NCBI RefSeq assembly: GCF_963668385.1
Contig: NZ_OY764327.1
Span: forward strand, 2,356,001 to 2,420,000
DNA: 64,000 nucleotides
Source: an uncultured Carboxylicivirga sp.
GTDB lineage: Bacteria; Bacteroidota; Bacteroidia; Bacteroidales; Marinilabiliaceae
Direction of reading: 5' to 3'
Part shown: positions 8,524 through 17,707 of the stretch, piece by piece
Position numbering within the stretch: position 1 is the stretch's first letter
Layout: each line of letters begins with the position of its first letter
The notes under the pieces: generated by a model
Seen by the model: only the letters and a program-made list of their open reading frames with translations
What the model was told of the DNA's origin: nothing
Database searches by the model: none
Made by a program: the position numbers and the translations under genes

Positions 8524-9972
8524 TTATCCTACGCTACCCTCAAGGCTGATTTGAAGAAGTTTTTGTGCTTCAACAGCAAATTCCATTGGTAATTGGTTGA
8601 TTACTTCTTTAACGTAACCATTCACAATTAATCCAACAGCATCTTCGGTACTTAAACCACGTTGGTTGCAATAGAATATTTGTTCTTCACCAATTTTTGA
8701 TGTAGTTGCTTCGTGCTCAACTTTGGCTGAATTATTCGAAATTTCGAGATAAGGGAACGTGTGAGCTCCACATTTATCACCCAAAAGCAAAGAATCACAT
8801 TGGCTGAAGTTGCGGGCATTCTCAGCTTTTTTCGAAACTCTTACCAAGCCTCTATACGAGTTTTGGCTCTTACCGGCCGAAACACCTTTTGAAACAATCA
8901 AACTACGAGTATTTTTACCCAAGTGAATCATTTTAGTTCCGGTATCGGCTTGTTGATAGTTGTTGGTTACAGCAACTGAGTAGAACTCACCAACCGAATT
9001 ATTTCCTTGTAAAATACAACTAGGATATTTCCATGTTACGGCTGAGCCTGTTTCAACCTGTGTCCACGATATTTTTGAATAATCGCCTTTGCAGATGGCA
9101 CGCTTAGTAACAAAGTTGTAAATGCCACCTTTACCTTCTTTATCGCCCGGATACCAGTTTTGAACAGTCGAATATTTTACTTCGGCACGCTCATGAACTA
9201 CTATTTCAACAATGGCAGCATGTAACTGGTTTTCGTCGCGTTGAGGAGCAGTACAACCTTCAAGATAACTTACATAACTATCGTCGTCGGCTACAATTAA
9301 AGTTCTTTCGAACTGGCCGGTATTCATAGCATTGATACGGAAGTAAGTTGATAACTCCATAGGGCAACGAATACCTTTAGGAATATAAACAAATGATCCG
9401 TCGGTGAACACTGCTGAATTTAAAGCTGCGTAAAAGTTATCGGCATAAGGTACCACTGATCCCAGATATTTTTTTACTAAATCAGGAAATTCCTGAACAG
9501 CTTCGCTGATTGAGCAAAAAATGATTCCCTTTTCAGCCAATGTTTCTTTAAACGTAGTTTTAACAGAAACACTATCGATTACAGCATCTACTGCTACACC
9601 CGATAATACTTTTTGTTCATCTAAAGGAATGCCAAGCTTGTCGAAAGTAGCTCGCAATTCTGGATCTACTTCATCCATACTGGCCAATTCAGGCTTTTTC
9701 TTAGGAGCGGCATAATAAATAATGTCTTGGAAATCAATTTCCGGAATATTAAGATGAGCCCAATCAGGCATTTTCATCTTCTTCCAGTGTTCAAAAGCCT
9801 TTAACCGAAATTCCAACATAAATTCAGGCTCGTTCTTTTTTGCCGAAATCATGCGGATCACATCTTCGTTTAAGCCTTTCGGAATGGTTTCCATTTCAAT
9901 ATCGGTGTAAAAACCGTATTTGTATTCCCCTCCTGTTACTTCGTCTAATATTTTGTTCTGATCTTCAGCCAT
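8524..9972 (-). CDS. sufB: SUF scaffold subunit SufB
   Basis: Core scaffold on which the SUF system assembles Fe-S clusters. Family text includes [55 protein letters not shown] and [19 protein letters not shown]. The cysteine of the [13 protein letters not shown] block is in the position of the sulfur-relay/cluster cysteine of E. coli SufB. 482 residues, full length. It is the first gene of the minus-strand operon; I did not find a clear -7/-33 promoter or a recognisable IscR/SufR gene nearby. Confidence 0.96.
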   Translation of the reverse strand: MAEDQNKILDEVTGGEYKYGFYTDIEMETIPKGLNEDVIRMISAKKNEPEFMLEFRLKAFEHWKKMKMPDWAHLNIPEIDFQDIIYYAAPKKKPELASMDEVDPELRATFDKLGIPLDEQKVLSGVAVDAVIDSVSVKTTFKETLAEKGIIFCSISEAVQEFPDLVKKYLGSVVPYADNFYAALNSAVFTDGSFVYIPKGIRCPMELSTYFRINAMNTGQFERTLIVADDDSYVSYLEGCTAPQRDENQLHAAIVEIVVHERAEVKYSTVQNWYPGDKEGKGGIYNFVTKRAICKGDYSKISWTQVETGSAVTWKYPSCILQGNNSVGEFYSVAVTNNYQQADTGTKMIHLGKNTRSLIVSKGVSAGKSQNSYRGLVRVSKKAENARNFSQCDSLLLGDKCGAHTFPYLEISNNSAKVEHEATTSKIGEEQIFYCNQRGLSTEDAVGLIVNGYVKEVINQLPMEFAVEAQKLLQISLEGSVG

Positions 9973-10186
9973 AAATTCAATTACAATTATTCGTCAGTCT
10001 AACAAAGGATCTACCTATTGGTTCATCGTTAGATTTCTTATCGGAAAAAAGGATATAGGTGATTGAGGTCGTAAAAATATTAAATAATTAAGATTAAATA
10101 AAAGGAATGACTAACAGATTCCTTTCTTAATCGAAATTTGACAATTTAGTAGGATGCTACATTTTTGTAAATTGGAACTAAGATCT

Positions 10187-10627
10187 CTAGCCAAAAGATA
10201 AACCGGAGGCTCCACCAGGTAATATGATTCCACCGGGTCGTTTGTCAATTACTTTTTTGTACATTCCTTTTGCCATGTTTGAGGCCCTCATTTTTGCATA
10301 TTCTGCTTTTTCGCCTTCAAAATGCTCGTCAATGGTTTCTTTCCAAATAGCAACCCATCTTTCAAAATGATTAGTAGTGATACTATGCTTAAATGCTTTG
10401 TCAACACCTTGATGGGCTTTTGCCGGATTTCCATTGAATCCTTTTACTTCCAGTAAATTCAATTCCCAAAATTCAACTAGTAATATAAGGTGTTCTTCCC
10501 AGGCTTCTTCACTGGTGATGGTTCCGTTAAAAAAAGGCCCCAATAAATCATCTTTCCTTACTTTCTTATAAAATGCTCTGACAAGTATTTCAATATTGTC
10601 TCTGTTATTTAAGTCTGGTTTATTCAT
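10187..10627 (-). CDS. Truncated haemoglobin, group III-like
   Basis: A small globin of about 146 residues. IEILVRAFYKKVRKDDLLGPFF at the start (helices A-B), WEEHLILLVEFW (helix E region) and the proximal-histidine region TTNHFERWVAIWKETIDEHF identify the 2/2 haemoglobin fold; the spacing fits group III. Such proteins bind O2 or NO and are often linked to nitrosative or oxidative stress. I start at the ATG at 10627 (MNKPDLNNRDN), because the nine extra residues available from 10654 are not part of the fold. It is separated from sufB by about 210 bases and may have its own promoter. Confidence 0.8.
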   Translation of the reverse strand: MNKPDLNNRDNIEILVRAFYKKVRKDDLLGPFFNGTITSEEAWEEHLILLVEFWELNLLEVKGFNGNPAKAHQGVDKAFKHSITTNHFERWVAIWKETIDEHFEGEKAEYAKMRASNMAKGMYKKVIDKRPGGIILPGGASGLSFG

Positions 10628-11049
10628 GGTAAATAGTTCTTTATCGAGAAACACCTAATACTCATTATTGTTTTTACGAAACGTATAAGATGCTTGTAAT
10701 TGGAATGTTAATGGTTTTTGATGGTGAAAATATGTGAATTATCTTAAAATTGAGGTAGGCTTTTGCTTGATTTGGTTAAAATACCATAAAACAAAGTGCG
10801 GTTTCTATGTTCTTGCATACAATTTGAATTATTCGATGAAAAATTGAATTATGGAAGATATAGATACGAAAGCAATGCAAAAATCATTATTGGCAGGAGT
10901 ACTTACTGTTGCTGTATTGTTGATTTTAATTGTGTTGGCTTAATTGCAGGTTTGATTAGTGAGTTGTTGTGATTAGCCATTAGTTTTAAAGGATGCGATT
11001 AATCAATAAAATTCATAAATTCGTTGTTCCAAAACATTGATCAACGATA
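10628..11049. other. Intergenic region between globin and FAD dehydrogenase genes
   Basis: A divergent intergenic stretch of about 420 bases. It holds the short ORF at 10851-10943 (listed separately) and a TTGATCAA palindrome at about 11036-11043, just before the ATG at 11050. I see no clear consensus promoter or strong hairpin. Confidence 0.4.
10851..10943 (+). CDS. Possible 30-residue single-helix membrane protein
   Basis: The reading frame encodes a short polar N-terminus (MEDIDTKAMQKS) followed by an unbroken hydrophobic helix of about 18 residues ending LLILIVLA. This layout is that of small membrane proteins that attach to larger complexes. There is no obvious Shine-Dalgarno sequence, which is common in this phylum and so neither helps nor hurts. 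Conservation in related genomes is the only way to settle it. Confidence 0.35.
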   Translation: MEDIDTKAMQKSLLAGVLTVAVLLILIVLA

Positions 11050-13977
11050 ATGGACACCGAACAGGACGACAACTATCCTTTTGATGAATTAAAATCGCAT
11101 ATTAAAGGCGATTTGCTTTTTGATACCACCTCGCTTCAGGTTTATTCCACCGATGCTTCTGCTTATTTCGAACGCCCATTGGGAGTAGTTCGTCCACGCG
11201 ATAAGGGAGATATTGCCAGTATTATAAAATTCGCGTCTCAGTATCAGATTCCACTTATCCCGCGAGCAGCAGGAACGTCGCTGGCAGGGCAGGTAGTTGG
11301 TGCCGGTTTGATTGTGGATGTGGGCCGCTATATGAATAAAATCCTCGAAGTAAATAAAGAGGAAAGATGGGTGAGGGTTGAGCCAGGTGTAGTGCTTGAT
11401 GAACTTAATCTTTACTTGAAAGAATACGGTTTATTCTTCGGTCCCGAGACTTCAACTTCTAATCGATGTATGATTGGTGGAATGGTGGGTAATAACTCAT
11501 GCGGTGCCCACTCATTAATATATGGAAGCACTCGCGATCATACTATAGAGTTAAAAGGTTTTTTATCAAATGGAGATGCGGTTCATTTTAAGCCTCTTCA
11601 AAAGTGGGAGTTTGACAGTAAATGTCGCCACGATGATTTTGAAGCTGAAATATACAGAGGTGTCAGAGATATTTTAACCAATAATGATAATCGGAAATCA
11701 ATAAAAAAAGAGTTTCCGCACGTTGAGATTCATCGCCGAAATACGGGATATGCACTAGATGTACTTTTGAATATGATTCCGTTTAGTGAGGAGGCTGAGC
11801 AATTTAATATGTGTAAGTTGATGGCTGGTTCGGAAGGAACACTCATGTTCACAACCGAAATAAAGCTTAATTTGATCGACCTTCCTCCTAAAGAAAAAGG
11901 ACTGGTTTGTGTGCATCTTAACTCTTTAGAAGATGCATTAAAAGCTAATCTGGTGGCTCTTGAGTTTAATCCGGGAGCCATTGAGCTGATGGATAAAACC
12001 ATAATGGATCTAACGAAAGATAATCCTCTGCAGAATAAAAACAGGTTCTTTGTTCAGGGAGATCCGGAAGCTTTATTATTAGTTGAGTTTGCTCGTGATA
12101 CTAAAGATGAAATTCAGCGCTTAGCTGAAAGTCTTATAAATACTTTAAAAGAAAACGATTTTGGCTATGCTTACCCTGTTCTTCACGGAAGTGACATAAG
12201 TAAGGTGTGGGCATTGCGAAAAGCCGGCTTAGGTGTTTTGTCAAATATGCCCGGAGATGATTTGCCAGTACCTGTTATTGAAGATACGGCAGTTCGACCA
12301 GTTGATTTGCCTGATTATATATGCGATATAAATAAGGTACTTGAAAAGTATAGTAAAGAATGTGTTTATTATGCCCACATAGGCACAGGAGAGTTGCATC
12401 TGCGTCCAGTGTTAAATATGAAACGTGTAGCTGATGTACAGATGTTTCATGACATTGCCGAGGATGTTGCCAATGTGGTGAAAAAATATCGGGGCTCGTT
12501 GAGTGGAGAACACGGTGATGGACGTCTGCGTGGAGAATTTATTCCTCTAATGGTAGGCGAGCATAATTACCAATTATTTAAAGATGTAAAAAAGCTATTT
12601 GATCCAAATAATATTCTGAATCCGGGTAAGATAACTGATACGCCTTCGATGAATACATCTTTGCGATACAAGGAGGCGAAGGAGGATATAATTTCAAAGC
12701 CTGTGTTTGATTGGTCTAATACGTTGGGGATGGTTCGGGCAGCTGAACGATGTAATGGTTCGGCCGATTGTCGTAAAAGTCATTTGATTGGCGGAACTAT
12801 GTGTCCTAGTTATATGGGATCGCGCGATGAGCGACAAACAACCCGGGCGCGTGCTAATATGCTTCGAGAGATACTTACGGGTGGTTTACCCAATAACAAA
12901 ACAGGGTTTGAAGAGGTAAAAGCGGTACTTGATCTTTGTTTGTCATGTAAAGCTTGTAAGTCGGAGTGTCCGAGTAATGTGGATATGACAAAGCTGAAAG
13001 CTGAGTTTTTAAATGAATACCACAGTAGATATGGAACCCCTCTGCGAAATAAGCTGGTAGGGCATCTTTCAAAATTAAACCAATTTTTTATGATGTGGCC
13101 ATACCTATATAATATAGGTGTGAAAACAAAATTATCGAAAATCATTACTGAATCCATAGTTGGTTTCAGTGCAAAGCGATCTCTTCCCCAATTGTCATCG
13201 TTTACACTAAAGAAATGGGCAAAAAAGAATGCAAAGAGTGTTGGCGATAAAAATGTGTTGCTGTTTGCCGATGAGTTTACCAATTATAACGACACTGAAG
13301 TTGGAGTTAAAACCATACTCTTGTTAGAGCGCTTAGGCTATAACGTAAAAGTGCCGAATCATTTAGATAGTGGAAGAACCTACTTGTCTAAAGGTTTATT
13401 AAAAGAGGCAGTAAAATTGGCAACTCGAAATGTGTTACTGTTATCTGAAGTTGTTGGTGAAAAAAATATTCTGATAGGAGTTGAACCTTCTGCCATTTTA
13501 ACTTTGCGTGACGAATACCCTGAGTTGGTTCCTGCTTATCTGAAAGATAAAGCTCATCGATTAGCAAAATATACCCTGACTTTCGAAGAGTTTATGGCTA
13601 AAGAGAATGAGGAAGGTAGAGTTGATCAATCTCTTTTTGTTGAGGATGAAAAGAATGTTCGATTTCATGCTCATTGTTATCAAAAAGCCTTGTCAGATAC
13701 TTCGTTGACAAAAAGAGTATTGGAAATACCGCTTAATTATACAGCTGATGAAATTCCATCGGGGTGTTGCGGTATGGCTGGTTCTTTCGGTTACGAAAAA
13801 GAACATTACGATTTATCAATGAAAATTGGAGAATTGGTTTTGTTTCCTGATGTGAGAGAAAATAAAGACCGTTCGCTTATTGTTGCAGCAGGTACTTCAT
13901 GTCGACATCAGATCAAAGATGGAACCGATGTTGTAGCTATTCATCCGGCCGAAGTGTTGTTTGATGCTTTAAAATAA
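11050..13977 (+). CDS. FAD-linked oxidase / Fe-S oxidoreductase fusion (YdiJ/GlcD-GlcF type)
   Basis: A 975-residue fusion of a FAD-binding 2-hydroxyacid dehydrogenase and an electron-transferring Fe-S subunit. The FAD_binding_4 part carries PRAAGTSLAGQ and GGMVGNNSCGAHS; the FAD-oxidase C domain carries YYAHIGTGELHLRP and SGEHGDGRLRGEF. Next come cysteine motifs around CNGSADCRKS and CLSCKACKSECPSNVDM for 4Fe-4S clusters, and a CCG domain ending CCGMAGSFGYEKEHYDLS. Substrate is likely D-lactate, D-2-hydroxyglutarate or a related D-2-hydroxyacid, with electrons passing to quinone; the exact acid cannot be told from sequence. No membrane helix; probably peripheral on the inner membrane. Confidence 0.88.
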   Translation: MDTEQDDNYPFDELKSHIKGDLLFDTTSLQVYSTDASAYFERPLGVVRPRDKGDIASIIKFASQYQIPLIPRAAGTSLAGQVVGAGLIVDVGRYMNKILEVNKEERWVRVEPGVVLDELNLYLKEYGLFFGPETSTSNRCMIGGMVGNNSCGAHSLIYGSTRDHTIELKGFLSNGDAVHFKPLQKWEFDSKCRHDDFEAEIYRGVRDILTNNDNRKSIKKEFPHVEIHRRNTGYALDVLLNMIPFSEEAEQFNMCKLMAGSEGTLMFTTEIKLNLIDLPPKEKGLVCVHLNSLEDALKANLVALEFNPGAIELMDKTIMDLTKDNPLQNKNRFFVQGDPEALLLVEFARDTKDEIQRLAESLINTLKENDFGYAYPVLHGSDISKVWALRKAGLGVLSNMPGDDLPVPVIEDTAVRPVDLPDYICDINKVLEKYSKECVYYAHIGTGELHLRPVLNMKRVADVQMFHDIAEDVANVVKKYRGSLSGEHGDGRLRGEFIPLMVGEHNYQLFKDVKKLFDPNNILNPGKITDTPSMNTSLRYKEAKEDIISKPVFDWSNTLGMVRAAERCNGSADCRKSHLIGGTMCPSYMGSRDERQTTRARANMLREILTGGLPNNKTGFEEVKAVLDLCLSCKACKSECPSNVDMTKLKAEFLNEYHSRYGTPLRNKLVGHLSKLNQFFMMWPYLYNIGVKTKLSKIITESIVGFSAKRSLPQLSSFTLKKWAKKNAKSVGDKNVLLFADEFTNYNDTEVGVKTILLLERLGYNVKVPNHLDSGRTYLSKGLLKEAVKLATRNVLLLSEVVGEKNILIGVEPSAILTLRDEYPELVPAYLKDKAHRLAKYTLTFEEFMAKENEEGRVDQSLFVEDEKNVRFHAHCYQKALSDTSLTKRVLEIPLNYTADEIPSGCCGMAGSFGYEKEHYDLSMKIGELVLFPDVRENKDRSLIVAAGTSCRHQIKDGTDVVAIHPAEVLFDALK

Positions 13978-14060
13978 GTTAGATAAATTTTTCTTTTTAG
14001 ATTTTATAATAAAAATTGAATCGCTTACAGTTTTTAAGCTTTGTGTTGTTGTGTAAATGG

Positions 14061-14072
14061 TGATATATATCA
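14061..14072. promoter_or_regulatory. Crp/Fnr-like palindrome upstream of glutamate dehydrogenase
   Basis: TGATATATATCA is a perfect 12-bp palindrome with the TGAT-N4-ATCA layout of Fnr/Dnr-type boxes, 161 bases before the gdh start. A -7-like TATTTTTG lies at 14191-14198. The outer T/A positions of a full Fnr site (TTGAT/ATCAA) are not matched, so the assignment is tentative. Confidence 0.35.
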
Positions 14073-14233
14073 TGTAGTGATAAAAGTCATATTTTTAAAT
14101 TTTACAACGGTCACAAATACAGTGTCTTAAGTGTAGTTAGGGTAAATCTAAAAAAATATTACGATTTAAAAGTATGTTGTTTAAAATATCTATTTTTGAT
14201 TATACAAACAGATCCAAATAAAAACTATTCGAT

Positions 14234-15574
14234 ATGGATACTAAGATGAAAGAATTCATGGATAGCGTAAGGGTTAAAAACCCTGGCGAAGACGAATTTT
14301 TGCAAGCAGTGCAAGAAGTGGTAGAAACAGTTTGGGATTTCTATTTAGAAAATCCTCATTATATAAAAGCTAAGATATTGGAACGTATGACTGAACCTGA
14401 AAGGGTAATCATGTTCCGAGTTCCATGGGTTGATGATAGTGGTGAAGTTCAAGTGAACCGTGGTTATCGTGTTGAGTTTAATTCAGCAATTGGCCCGTAT
14501 AAAGGAGGTTTGCGTTTTCACCCTAGCGTAACATTAAGTGGTCTTAAGTTTTTAGGATTCGAACAAACCTTTAAAAATAGCTTAACGACACTTCCAATGG
14601 GGGGAGGTAAAGGAGGCTCAGATTTCAATCCGAAAGGAAAATCTGATAATGAGATTATGCGATTCTGTCAGGCTTTTATGAGTGAATTGTATCGCCATAT
14701 AGGTCCTAATACAGATGTTCCTGCCGGAGATATAGGTGTGGGGGGACGTGAAATCGGTTATCTATTTGGTCAATATAAAAAACTGCGTAACGAATTTACT
14801 GGTGTTTTAACCGGAAAAGGAGCTGAATTTGGCGGAAGCCTAATCCGCCCAGAGGCAACAGGTTATGGTGCTATTTATTTTGTGCGCGAAATGTTAGCAA
14901 CTAAAGGTGAAAAGCTGGAAGGAAAAACGGTTGCTATTTCCGGATTTGGAAATGTGGCTTGGGGAGCAGCTTTAAAGGCTGTTGAGTATGGAGCTAAAGT
15001 GGTTACCATTTCAGGTCCTGATGGATATATTTACGATCCAGAAGGTATTGCAGATGATAAAATTGAATTTATGTTGGAGCTTCGTGCTTCCAATCAGGAT
15101 ATTGTAGCACCTTATGTAGAACGTTATCCTGAAGCTCAATTCTTTGCAGGTAAAAAACCATGGGAGCAAAAAGTGGATATAGCTATTCCATGTGCTATTC
15201 AAAATGAGTTGAATCAAATGGATGCACAAATGTTGATCGATAATGGTTGTCAGTTAATTGCTGAAGCATCTAATATGGGATGTACTGCCGAAGCTGCTTT
15301 TTTAGCAACTGATAAAATAGTGTTTGCACCTGGTAAGGCTGTAAATGCAGGTGGCGTTGCCGTTTCTGGTTTAGAGATGTCTCAAAACAGTATGCGTTTA
15401 GGGTGGTCTGAAAAGGAAGTAGATGAACGTTTGGATCAAATTATGACCAATATTCATAATACGTGCGTGAGATTTGGAACAGAGCCTAATGGTAAAGTGA
15501 ACTACATCAAAGGTGCCAATATAGGTGGTTTTGTAAAAGTTGCCGATGCTATGATTGCGCAAGGGGTTGTATAA
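14234..15574 (+). CDS. Glutamate dehydrogenase, probably NAD-linked paralogue
   Basis: Hexameric small-subunit glutamate dehydrogenase (446 residues) interconverting glutamate and 2-oxoglutarate + ammonia. Catalytic and substrate blocks are present: KGGLRFHPSV, LPMGGGKGGSDFNPKG, PAGDIGVGGREIG. The dinucleotide motif is GFGNVAWGAA and the loop after the second strand reads TISGPDGYIYD, without the SDS element seen in NADP-linked enzymes and in the paralogue at 20174-21526. I infer NAD preference and a mainly catabolic role, as in GdhB-type enzymes of Bacteroidales. Monocistronic, with a terminator 20 bases after the stop. Confidence 0.9.
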   Translation: MDTKMKEFMDSVRVKNPGEDEFLQAVQEVVETVWDFYLENPHYIKAKILERMTEPERVIMFRVPWVDDSGEVQVNRGYRVEFNSAIGPYKGGLRFHPSVTLSGLKFLGFEQTFKNSLTTLPMGGGKGGSDFNPKGKSDNEIMRFCQAFMSELYRHIGPNTDVPAGDIGVGGREIGYLFGQYKKLRNEFTGVLTGKGAEFGGSLIRPEATGYGAIYFVREMLATKGEKLEGKTVAISGFGNVAWGAALKAVEYGAKVVTISGPDGYIYDPEGIADDKIEFMLELRASNQDIVAPYVERYPEAQFFAGKKPWEQKVDIAIPCAIQNELNQMDAQMLIDNGCQLIAEASNMGCTAEAAFLATDKIVFAPGKAVNAGGVAVSGLEMSQNSMRLGWSEKEVDERLDQIMTNIHNTCVRFGTEPNGKVNYIKGANIGGFVKVADAMIAQGVV

Positions 15575-15594
15575 AATTTATATCTTAATAAATA

Positions 15595-15630
15595 TAAAAG
15601 CCGCTTATTGTATTAAATAGGCGGCTTTTA
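15595..15630 (+). terminator. Terminator after glutamate dehydrogenase
   Basis: TAAAAGCCGC (15595-15604) and GCGGCTTTTA (15621-15630) are perfectly complementary around a 16-base loop, followed by TTGTAATATTT. The A-tract and T-tract would let it work in both directions. Confidence 0.75.
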
Positions 15631-15715
15631 TTGTAATATTTAATTTGAAAATACAAACTAAATTCCAATAGTCCCCTTTCTCGCATGGGGTGATTTAATT
15701 ATTTGAGTTAATTTT

Positions 15716-16507
15716 GTGGCAATTATTTTAAAACAACACATTTTGATTGATACACATTCGCATATTTATACCGAAGAGTTTGACGAAGACAGGAATGAAG
15801 TAGTTAAGGCAGCTCTTGCTGCTGGAGTAAAAAAAGTACTATTGCCTAATGTTGATGCATCATCTATTGAAAGAATGCATAATACCGAAAGTGAGTTTCC
15901 TGATGTTTGTATGGCAATGATGGGTGTTCATCCTACCTCAATAAAAGAAGATTATCAGAAAGAAATGGATGTTGTAAAGTATTGGCTTGATAAACGCTCT
16001 TATATTGCTATTGGAGAAATTGGTGTTGATCTTTATTGGGATAAAACGTTTAAGTTGGAACAGATGAATGCTTTCGAGCAACAAATCATTTGGGCTAAAG
16101 AATTGGATTTACCCATTGTTATTCATTGTCGCGATGCTTTTTCTGAAGTGTTTGAGGTAGTAGAAAAACAATTGGACGATAAGTTAAGGGGTGTTTTTCA
16201 TAGTTTTACTGGAGATGAAGCTGATGCTAAACGAATCGAAGAATATGATTCCTTTCTGATGGGTATAAATGGAGTGGTAACTTTTAAAAATACTCACTTA
16301 AGAGAAGCGATTAAGAATGTATCATTAAATAAGTTGGTTATGGAAACAGATGCTCCTTATTTGGCACCGGTACCATACAGAGGTAAAAGAAATGAGCCAG
16401 CGTATATGCAAAAAGTTGCGCAAACTTTAAGTGAAGTTTTTAGCATGCCAACTGAGCATATAATCGCCCAAACGAGCGAAAACGCATCACACATGTTTAA
16501 TATATAG
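15716..16507 (+). CDS. TatD-family metal-dependent hydrolase
   Basis: Deoxyribonuclease/hydrolase of the TatD family, a TIM-barrel with a bound metal pair. The N-terminal metal ligands are in IDTHSHIY, followed by MMGVHPTS, AIGEIGVDLYWD, LPIVIHCRDAF, GVFHSFTGD and the final LVMETDAPYLAP. Length is standard. The start is uncertain: the coordinates use a GTG at 15716, but a -7-like TAATTTTG (15709-15716) overlaps it and a TTG at 15743 would give the usual MIDTHSH beginning, so the protein may be nine residues shorter. The asparaginase gene follows after 13 bases and is likely co-transcribed. Confidence 0.88.
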   Translation: MAIILKQHILIDTHSHIYTEEFDEDRNEVVKAALAAGVKKVLLPNVDASSIERMHNTESEFPDVCMAMMGVHPTSIKEDYQKEMDVVKYWLDKRSYIAIGEIGVDLYWDKTFKLEQMNAFEQQIIWAKELDLPIVIHCRDAFSEVFEVVEKQLDDKLRGVFHSFTGDEADAKRIEEYDSFLMGINGVVTFKNTHLREAIKNVSLNKLVMETDAPYLAPVPYRGKRNEPAYMQKVAQTLSEVFSMPTEHIIAQTSENASHMFNI

Positions 16508-16520
16508 TGTCTGATTAATC

Positions 16521-17549
16521 ATGGAAGAAAGACAAGTTCTGATAATATACACAGGTGGTACTATTGGTATGGTTATCGATCCGGAAACCAATACTTTGGT
16601 TCCTTTCGATTTTGAAAAAGTATCAAAGCAAGTGCCTGAATTAAAAAAGTTTGACTTTAATGTAAAAAGTTATTCTTTCGATCCATTGGTCGATTCTTCG
16701 GATATGCATCCTGATATATGGGTAAAACTGGTAGAGATAATCGAAGAGAATTATACTTTATATGATGGTTTTGTTATTTTGCATGGTACAGATACAATGG
16801 CGTATACGGCTAGTGCGTTGAGTTTTATGCTTAATAATCTAAAAAAACCTGTTATTCTTACAGGTAGTCAGTTGCCATTAGGTACAATTCGAACAGATGG
16901 TAAGGAAAACTTAATTACAGCATTAGAAATTGCCGCTGCTCAAAAGAACCGACAAGCACTTGTTCCTGAGGTATGTATTTATTTTAATGAAAAGTTATTC
17001 AGAGGCAACCGAACCACAAAGTATAATGCAGAGCATTTTAGGGCTTTTCGCTCTGATAATTATCCTCCGTTAGCTGAGGCTGGAATTCATATCAAATACA
17101 ATTATCCCTATATAAGATACAAAACCATGAGTGGTTCATTTAAAGTATCAAAAAAGATGGATACCAATGTGGCTTTGTTACGAATTTTTCCTGGTATTAA
17201 CCGTGAGGTGGTTAAGGCTGTGTTAGGAGTGAAAGGGCTTAAGGCTGTTGTGCTTGAGACATACGGATCGGGTAATGCTCCTACTCAAAAGTGGTTTTTA
17301 AATGAAGTGGATCAAGCACTGGCTCGAGGTTTGATTATTTTGAATGTGACTCAATGTTTAGCCGGAAGCGTTGAAATGTGGCGATATGAAACAGGAGTGC
17401 ATCTCCTTGAAATGGGAGTAATAAGTGGGCATGATATGACTACGGAAACAGCCATTACAAAATTAATGTATCTGTTAGCCAACACTAATTCGATAGAGGA
17501 GGTTAAAAACAATCTTAATAAATCTTTACAGGGCGAAATATATATATAG
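16521..17549 (+). CDS. ansA: Type I L-asparaginase
   Basis: Hydrolyses L-asparagine to aspartate and ammonia; cytoplasmic form. The two threonine motifs are present: IIYTGGTIGM (Thr11/Thr14) and VILHGTDTMAYTAS (Thr90-Asp91), with the catalytic lysine region further on. No signal peptide, and the 342-residue length and the C-terminal YGSGNAP and DMTTETAITKL elements fit the AnsA type rather than the periplasmic type II. It follows tatD by 13 bases. With the nearby glutamate dehydrogenases it could feed nitrogen metabolism. Confidence 0.92.
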   Translation: MEERQVLIIYTGGTIGMVIDPETNTLVPFDFEKVSKQVPELKKFDFNVKSYSFDPLVDSSDMHPDIWVKLVEIIEENYTLYDGFVILHGTDTMAYTASALSFMLNNLKKPVILTGSQLPLGTIRTDGKENLITALEIAAAQKNRQALVPEVCIYFNEKLFRGNRTTKYNAEHFRAFRSDNYPPLAEAGIHIKYNYPYIRYKTMSGSFKVSKKMDTNVALLRIFPGINREVVKAVLGVKGLKAVVLETYGSGNAPTQKWFLNEVDQALARGLIILNVTQCLAGSVEMWRYETGVHLLEMGVISGHDMTTETAITKLMYLLANTNSIEEVKNNLNKSLQGEIYI

Positions 17550-17553
17550 AAAG

Positions 17554-17582
17554 TTTGTAATTGGCATTTTTTTTGTATTTTG
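17554..17582 (+). promoter_or_regulatory. Candidate promoter of the exbB operon
   Basis: TTTG (17554-17557), 18 bases, then TATTTTG (17576-17582). This resembles the Bacteroidota consensus TTTG-N19-TAnnTTTG with one base missing from the -7 element. It would give a leader of about 120 bases before the exbB ATG. Confidence 0.35.
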
Positions 17583-17707
17583 CATCCCTGAAAAATTAAA
17601 GGATTTTTATCTACTTATTGCTGATAAATTTGAAGCGTAAGGGATAAACAGTATGAATTATTTGAAGTATTAATAAAACTGATACGAATCAAAATTTTTA
17701 GCAGACT

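Noticed and set aside
12810-13283. 157-codon ORF on the minus strand
   Set aside because: It lies wholly inside the FAD/Fe-S dehydrogenase gene, whose cysteine motifs are in the plus frame, and its translation shows no family features.
17538-17550. TATATATATA run as a promoter box
   Set aside because: It is part of the ansA stop region and lacks a matching upstream element; the TTTG/TATTTTG pair just downstream is better.
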